Source: Altibacter sp. HG106 | GTDB lineage: Bacteria; Bacteroidota; Bacteroidia; Flavobacteriales; Flavobacteriaceae | Assembly (NCBI RefSeq): GCF_028561755.1 | Contig: NZ_JAQQTD010000004.1 | Span: 310,001-374,000, forward strand | Length of the DNA stretch: 64,000 nt | Direction: 5' to 3' | Shown here: positions 59,734 to 64,000 of the stretch, piece after piece | How the letters are laid out: each line of letters opens with the position of its first letter | How positions within the stretch are numbered: the first letter of the stretch is position 1 | Notes under the pieces: model-generated | What the model saw: only the letters and a program-made list of their open reading frames with translations | What the model was told of the DNA's origin: nothing | Databases searched by the model: none | Made by a program: the position numbers and the translations under genes

Positions 59734-59755
59734 CCGAAGTTTTTCAATTTCGGGG

Positions 59756-59788
59756 CAAAGCTACACACTAAAGTTTATTTAGAACAAA
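59756..59788 (-). promoter_or_regulatory. Heme operon promoter (TTTG, TAGCTTTG)
   Basis: On the minus strand TTTG (59788-59785), 21 bases, then TAGCTTTG (59763-59756) match the consensus; the ATG is at 59733. Confidence 0.7.
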
Positions 59789-59839
59789 TAAAAATAAGAA
59801 AATTTAGAAATTTAACGGTTTGGTAAAAACGAAATCGTT

Positions 59840-60529
59840 TTAGTGGAAAAGAAGGGCTTCAACGGCAGCAATAGACTGGGCATTTTCTACAGAGAAATCT
59901 CCAATTTTGGTTCTGCGAAGCGACGAAAGATACGCGCCATTATTGAGCGCTCGGCCAAAATCATGCGCCAAGGATCGTATGTAAGTGCCTTTGCTGCATA
60001 CGATTCTCACCTCGATAGAAGGGAGCGAAATATCGAGGATTTCAAATTCTAAAATTTGCACTTCCCGGGTAGGGATCGCTACCTCTTGTCCTTTTCGTGC
60101 ATATTCGTACAAGCGTTTTCCGTCTTTTTTTACGGCGGAAAAAATAGGTGGTTGTTGCTCAATGGTTCCTACAAATTTGGGAACCGTATTGTGAATTTTT
60201 TCTTTGGTTATTTCTGAAATATCAAAGGTTTGATCTATGTCGGTTTCCAGATCATAACTCGGAGTAGTAGCCCCTAGCTGGAAGGTCGCTACATACTCCT
60301 TTTCTTGCGCTTGAAACGTTTCGATCTTCTTGGTGAATTTTCCGGCACATAGAATGAGGAGTCCGCTGGCCAGTGGATCTAGCGTTCCGGCGTGGCCTAC
60401 TTTAATTTTTTTTATTCCGAAGCGCTTTTTAATCAACCACCGTACCTTATTGACCACCTGAAAGGAGGTCCATTCCAGCGGCTTGTCGATTAATAGTACT
60501 TGTCCGTTTTTAAAGTCTTCCAGCGTCAT
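59840..60529 (-). CDS. truB: tRNA pseudouridine(55) synthase
   Basis: TruB makes pseudouridine 55 in the T-loop of tRNAs. The 229-residue protein has VLLIDKPLEWTSFQVVNKV, the catalytic-Asp motif VGHAGTLDPLASGLL, and CSKGTYIRSLAHDFG. It lacks the C-terminal PUA domain of the longer enzymes (about 300 residues), as expected for the short form in Bacteroidota. It overlaps uppP by 4 bases. Confidence 0.95.
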   Translation of the reverse strand: MTLEDFKNGQVLLIDKPLEWTSFQVVNKVRWLIKKRFGIKKIKVGHAGTLDPLASGLLILCAGKFTKKIETFQAQEKEYVATFQLGATTPSYDLETDIDQTFDISEITKEKIHNTVPKFVGTIEQQPPIFSAVKKDGKRLYEYARKGQEVAIPTREVQILEFEILDISLPSIEVRIVCSKGTYIRSLAHDFGRALNNGAYLSSLRRTKIGDFSVENAQSIAAVEALLFH

Positions 60530-61320
60530 GCGGCAAAGCTAACGATAATGGCCAAGATACCCACGATCAAACAATACACAGAGAAATAACGGAGTTTACT
60601 TCGTTTTACCAAACGGATCATCCAGGTACAAGCAACAAGCCCCGCCAGAAAGGCAGCGATAAATCCGGCACCTAGAAAAGTGTAGTTTGCTTGCAGCGGA
60701 TCGAGCTCCCCGCTGAGAAGGTCTTTGGCAATTTTTCCGAAGATCAAAGGAACCACCATCAAGAACGAGAAACGTGCCGCTTTGCCTTTGTCATTTCCTA
60801 AGAGTACCGAGGTAGAAATGGTCGCGCCACTTCGGGAGATTCCCGGTAACATGGCAACGGCCTGCGAAATTCCGATAATAAAAGCATCGCGATACCGAAC
60901 GGGTTTTCCGGTATTTTTAGCCCTATCGGCCAACCAAAGAAGAATGGCAGTCACGATGAGCATAGCGCCCACAAAGGCGATATCCCCTCCAAAAAAGGCT
61001 TCCAGCTGTTCTTCAAATAACACACCAATAAGTGCCGCCGGAAGCATCGAAATGATGATTTTTAAGGAGAAGCGGGTTTCTTCGTTCCATTTGAATTGAA
61101 GAAGCCCTCGAATAATTTCCCAGACGTCCTTTCGGAAAACCACGAGCGTACTCAGCGCGGTTGCAAAGTGTAGAATAACGGTGAATAGCAAACTTTCTTC
61201 AGGCACCGATTGATCGCCAAGGATCGCTTTTCCCAGTTCTAAGTGGCCGCTGGAAGAAACCGGTAAAAATTCGGTGAGGCCTTGAATGATCCCAAGCAGG
61301 ATCGCTTCCCAGATCTCCAT
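60526..61320 (-). CDS. uppP: Undecaprenyl-diphosphatase
   Basis: The 264-residue polytopic membrane enzyme recycles undecaprenyl pyrophosphate for cell-wall synthesis. It contains GIIQGLTEFLPVSSSGHL (the E-rich and PVSSSGH motif) and LPGISRSGATIS, the phosphatase signatures. It is coupled with truB (ATGA-type overlap) and follows DUF3098 by 3 bp, in the Bacteroidota gene order ftsX-...-uppP-truB. Confidence 0.95.
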   Translation of the reverse strand: MEIWEAILLGIIQGLTEFLPVSSSGHLELGKAILGDQSVPEESLLFTVILHFATALSTLVVFRKDVWEIIRGLLQFKWNEETRFSLKIIISMLPAALIGVLFEEQLEAFFGGDIAFVGAMLIVTAILLWLADRAKNTGKPVRYRDAFIIGISQAVAMLPGISRSGATISTSVLLGNDKGKAARFSFLMVVPLIFGKIAKDLLSGELDPLQANYTFLGAGFIAAFLAGLVACTWMIRLVKRSKLRYFSVYCLIVGILAIIVSFAA

Positions 61321-61323
61321 GGA

Positions 61324-61584
61324 TTAGTCGTTCTTGTTCGGGTTGAGGAGGATAGCATACACTTCAACACCAAAGCCTACTAAGATTAGGGCAGGGGCCA
61401 GCCGAATACGCCGCCAACTGTAGATCTCCGGATTAAAGACGTTGGGATCGTCACTGCCGCCTCCGGCCATGAGCACAAAGCCAAGAACGATAAAGGCAAT
61501 GCCAATAAGCATAAAGAGATAATTCTTTCGCTCAAATAGAAATTCTTGTTTTTTAGCTTCTTCTCTTCGTTTCTTTTCGCCCAT
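61324..61584 (-). CDS. DUF3098 family membrane protein
   Basis: The 86-residue protein has a charged N-terminus (MGEKKRREEAKKQEFLFE) and two helices (about 22-42 and 62-80), with the conserved YSWRRIRLAPALILVGFGVE. It is typical of Bacteroidota beside ftsX and uppP. The role is unknown; the context suggests cell division or wall synthesis. Confidence 0.8.
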   Translation of the reverse strand: MGEKKRREEAKKQEFLFERKNYLFMLIGIAFIVLGFVLMAGGGSDDPNVFNPEIYSWRRIRLAPALILVGFGVEVYAILLNPNKND

Positions 61585-61590
61585 GTCTTT

Positions 61591-61935
61591 TTAAAATTCT
61601 GAATACACAACGGCTTCATTTACCGTGATTTGTGCGATATGATCGCTCGTGCCCAAGAGGGTTTTCGCAAGGTGCAAGGTAACGGTTTTGTTCAAAATAT
61701 CCTCGTTCAATTGTGCTAATGTGAGTCCGTTTTCGAGTCCGCGATTGATGTAGTAGGAAGCTCCCTCCGAATCCGTGAGTGTTATGTCGTTTGAAGTTCC
61801 TTCAGAAATTGCCTGAACATTGACTGTTGTAACTTCGCAATGTTCTGGTTTTGAATCTGAAATGATACAACTATTCAGCAAAAACAATCCCGAAAGGCAT
61901 ATCACAATGGCCGTAGTTAAAATACTTTTTTTCAT
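61591..61935 (-). CDS. Small hypothetical lipoprotein
   Basis: The 114-residue protein has signal peptide MKKSILTTAIVICLSGLFLL and lipobox LLNSC. The mature part (IISDSKPEHCEVTTVNVQAI) shows beta-rich character and no motif known to me. It is inserted between ftsX (14 bp) and DUF3098 (6 bp), an extra gene in the otherwise common ftsX-DUF3098-uppP-truB order. Confidence 0.6.
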   Translation of the reverse strand: MKKSILTTAIVICLSGLFLLNSCIISDSKPEHCEVTTVNVQAISEGTSNDITLTDSEGASYYINRGLENGLTLAQLNEDILNKTVTLHLAKTLLGTSDHIAQITVNEAVVYSEF

Positions 61936-61949
61936 AGGTTGTATAATTA

Positions 61950-62828
61950 TTAGTAGTACAATTCGTCGGTGCGCAAGTTCAAGAAACGTTGTGTCGCAAA
62001 AAAGGTGCTAAGCCATACGATAAAAATTCCGATAAGAAACACCCCTAAAAACAAGGCTCCTAATAATATCGTGTCTTCCAATAATTGTAACTCTGGAAAA
62101 CTCTGATGTAGCGAATACAAGACGGCGCCCATTCCTATCAAGGCCAATAGGGCCCCAATGATTCCAAGCTTTACGCTATTCCAAATAAATGGTCTGCGAA
62201 TAAAACTTTTAGTGGCGCCTACCATTTGCATGGTTTTAATAGTAAAGCGTTTGGCATATACTGAGAGTCGGATGGAACTATTGATTAGCAACACGGCGAT
62301 AAACAAGAAAATGCTACTAATGACCAGCACCCAGAGGCTTACTTTACGAACGTTTTCGGTAAGCAAGGCGATCAATGGCTTGTCGTATACCACCTCATCT
62401 ACAAAATTACGCGTCATGATCTCTCCGCTAATTTCCTCTAGTTTTTCGGGCGACACATAGTCTGCTAACAGGTAAACATCGATACTATTCTGCAATGGAT
62501 TATACCCCAAGAAGTCCATAAAATTTTCTCCAATGGCTTCGGAATGTTCTTCGGCGGCGGTTTCTTTGCTTATAAATTCAGCCGATTTGGTGTATTCTGC
62601 CATCGCCAGGCTTTGCTCCAATTGATTAATTTCTACTTCCTTTGCCGTGTCTTTTAAATAGACCGTTAGCGCGATCTTCTCTTTAAAATGGTCGGCTACT
62701 TTCTTGGTGTTCAATACCAAGAGTCCCAACAGGCCTAATAAGAATAGCACCAAGGCAATACTGATGACTACCGAGAAGTAGGAAGAAATAAGTCGTCGTT
62801 TTTGATATTTTTCAAAAGAGGTCGCCAT
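61950..62828 (-). CDS. ftsX: Cell division protein FtsX (ABC permease)
   Basis: The 292-residue protein has an N-terminal helix (about 18-40), a large periplasmic domain (to about 160, KEKIALTVYLKDTAKEVEI), then three helices, with MQMVGATKSFIRRPFIWNS between the second and third, the FtsX signature. It works with the ATPase FtsE, which is not in the window, to activate wall hydrolases at the septum. It heads the ftsX-uppP-truB unit. Confidence 0.92.
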   Translation of the reverse strand: MATSFEKYQKRRLISSYFSVVISIALVLFLLGLLGLLVLNTKKVADHFKEKIALTVYLKDTAKEVEINQLEQSLAMAEYTKSAEFISKETAAEEHSEAIGENFMDFLGYNPLQNSIDVYLLADYVSPEKLEEISGEIMTRNFVDEVVYDKPLIALLTENVRKVSLWVLVISSIFLFIAVLLINSSIRLSVYAKRFTIKTMQMVGATKSFIRRPFIWNSVKLGIIGALLALIGMGAVLYSLHQSFPELQLLEDTILLGALFLGVFLIGIFIVWLSTFFATQRFLNLRTDELYY

Positions 62829-62997
62829 AGTTGGTGCTTAGTTTGCGTAAAAATACGAGAAATTTAGGCTTCCTAGTCTCAACGCAAAACTTTTGTATTT
62901 CTTGTTTTGCCACGCTTGCAATTTTGAATGATTTCCCGCGTCATTCACATTTTGGATTGTTTTTGGTAATGTGGCTGGGCATTTCCATCATTAGCCG

Positions 62998-63005
62998 TAA
63001 ATTTG
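62998..63005 (+). promoter_or_regulatory. Candidate -7 element for leuS
   Basis: TAAATTTG fits TAnnTTTG, 21 bases before the leuS ATG. The 198-bp region between ftsX and leuS shows no other clear signal. Confidence 0.45.
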
Positions 63006-63026
63006 CCGTTCCATATTTGAAGCAAC

Positions 63027-64000
63027 ATGAGCAACTATTCTTTCAACGAGATTGAAGACAAATGGCAAGCGTATTGGGCCAAAAACGGCACCTTTCACGC
63101 AGACAATCACAGCGAGAAGCCAAAATATTACGTACTTGATATGTTTCCGTACCCTTCGGGGGCGGGACTGCATGTGGGGCATCCGTTGGGGTATATTGCC
63201 AGCGACATATATGCGCGCTACAAACGGCATAAAGGGTTTAATGTGTTGCACCCGCAGGGGTATGATTCATTCGGACTCCCCGCCGAGCAGTACGCCATTC
63301 AAACGGGGCAGCACCCAAGAAAAACCACGGAAGTCAACATTAAACGCTACCGCGAACAGTTGGATAAAATTGGATTTTCTTTTGATTGGAGCCGGGAAGT
63401 ACGTACTTCCGATCCACAATACTACAAATGGACGCAATGGATCTTTATGCAATTGTTCGATAGCTGGTACGATAAAACCCAAAATAAGGCCCGCGCCATT
63501 TCTGAATTGGTAGCCTTATTCGCTTCGGAAGGAAATCAAAAAGTCTCTGCGGCTTGTGATGACGATGTGAAGTCCTTCGATGCTACTACCTGGAAAGGAT
63601 TTTCTTCCGAAGAGCAACAACAAATTCTATTAAAATATAGGCTTACTTATTTAGCGGAAACAGAGGTAAATTGGTGTCCGCAGCTAGGAACCGTCTTAGC
63701 GAACGACGAGATTGTAAATGGCGTTTCCGAGCGTGGCGGCTATCCCGTGGTACGCAAAAAAATGAAACAATGGAGTATGCGTATTACTGCCTATGCGCAG
63801 CGCTTGCTCGACGGACTCGCTACCATCGACTGGCCACAGCCGCTCAAAGATTCGCAGACCAACTGGATAGGTAGGAGTGAAGGCGCGAGCGTTACCTTTC
63901 TAGTGGATGGGCATGACGCATCTATTGATGTATTTACCACGCGTCCTGACACCATTTTTGGCGTGAGTTTCATGACCTTAGCACCAGAGCACGATCTGGT
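63027..64000 (+). CDS. leuS: Leucyl-tRNA synthetase, N-terminal third
   Basis: The frame is open from ATG 63027 to the right edge (324 codons). It starts [21 protein letters not shown] and has [19 protein letters not shown], containing the class-I HIGH motif (HVGH), [14 protein letters not shown] and [13 protein letters not shown] run of about 70 residues (about 147-215, from [14 protein letters not shown] to [18 protein letters not shown]) interrupts the zinc-module region; I believe it is common in Bacteroidota LeuRS. The editing domain starts near the end ([16 protein letters not shown]). The C-terminal two thirds are outside the window. Confidence 0.97.
   Translation, partial: MSNYSFNEIEDKWQAYWAKNGTFHADNHSEKPKYYVLDMFPYPSGAGLHVGHPLGYIASDIYARYKRHKGFNVLHPQGYDSFGLPAEQYAIQTGQHPRKTTEVNIKRYREQLDKIGFSFDWSREVRTSDPQYYKWTQWIFMQLFDSWYDKTQNKARAISELVALFASEGNQKVSAACDDDVKSFDATTWKGFSSEEQQQILLKYRLTYLAETEVNWCPQLGTVLANDEIVNGVSERGGYPVVRKKMKQWSMRITAYAQRLLDGLATIDWPQPLKDSQTNWIGRSEGASVTFLVDGHDASIDVFTTRPDTIFGVSFMTLAPEHDL

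Noticed and set aside
63462-63675. Frameshift or assembly fault in leuS
   Set aside because: The frame stays open and the sequence resumes normal LeuRS motifs afterwards, so it is an in-frame insertion.

Overview
This window looks like chromosomal core DNA of a marine-type member of the Flavobacteriaceae (Bacteroidota). The evidence is: the gliding genes gldE and gldD next to ssb and mutY; type IX secretion (T9SS) C-terminal sorting domains; TonB-dependent receptors; many SusD-free lipoproteins with short lipobox signal peptides; lineage-specific families (DUF4270, DUF4301, DUF4199, DUF3127, DUF3098); and promoters of the Bacteroidota form TTG...TAnnTTTG with hardly any Shine-Dalgarno sequences. 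Genes are densely packed. I see no tRNA, rRNA, insertion sequence, prophage or CRISPR array.

Layout. 0-8.3 kb: start of panC, a catalytically doubtful GT5-like protein, a DUF4270 lipoprotein, glmS, a sulfotransferase-like/aminotransferase pair, and atpD-atpC. 8.3-12.1 kb (minus): glycerol operon glpD-glpK-glpF. 12.2-17.8 kb: biotin genes bioF-bioD-bioA, a FabF-like ketosynthase with its own palindromic control site, then bioB behind its own promoter and a strongly folded leader. 17.8-22.3 kb: an Fn3 lipoprotein, a JmjC/cupin protein, recX, RNase G, a 30-residue very basic protein and HU. 22.3-28.5 kb: mutY-ssb-gldE-gldD, two membrane proteins, and rplU (with a C-terminal helix-hairpin-helix extension)-rpmA. 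28.5-35.9 kb: lipoprotein, transglutaminase, ahcY, then a tightly coupled seven-gene run (phosphopantetheinyl transferase, prenylglyceryl phosphate synthase, thiamine-binding protein, PnuC, NadR-type kinase, DUF4301, arfB).

35.9-41 kb is the most unusual part. A 758-bp stretch without a convincing gene is full of inverted repeats, carries a strong terminator and two related sigma-54-like motifs, and leads into a small secreted PepSY-like protein. Next come a sigma-54-dependent (NtrC-type) response regulator and a convergent hybrid histidine kinase with receiver and Hpt domains. I infer, but cannot prove, that these form one signalling module. 41-43.3 kb: a TonB-dependent receptor behind a clear TPP riboswitch, so probably an outer-membrane thiamine transporter.

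43.3-54.8 kb: Rieske-fold lipoprotein, greA, HIT protein, zinc-ribbon protein and histidine kinase, flavin reductase, DUF3127 protein with an SSB-like acidic tail, fatty-acid transporter, aat, a T9SS-exported peptidylarginine-deiminase-type enzyme, small envelope proteins, tag and a TonB-like protein. 54.9-59.8 kb (minus): a heme-uptake operon with a TonB receptor, an HmuY lipoprotein and a second HmuY-like protein carrying a T9SS sorting domain. 59.8-64 kb: truB, uppP, DUF3098, a lipoprotein and ftsX (minus), and divergently the start of leuS.
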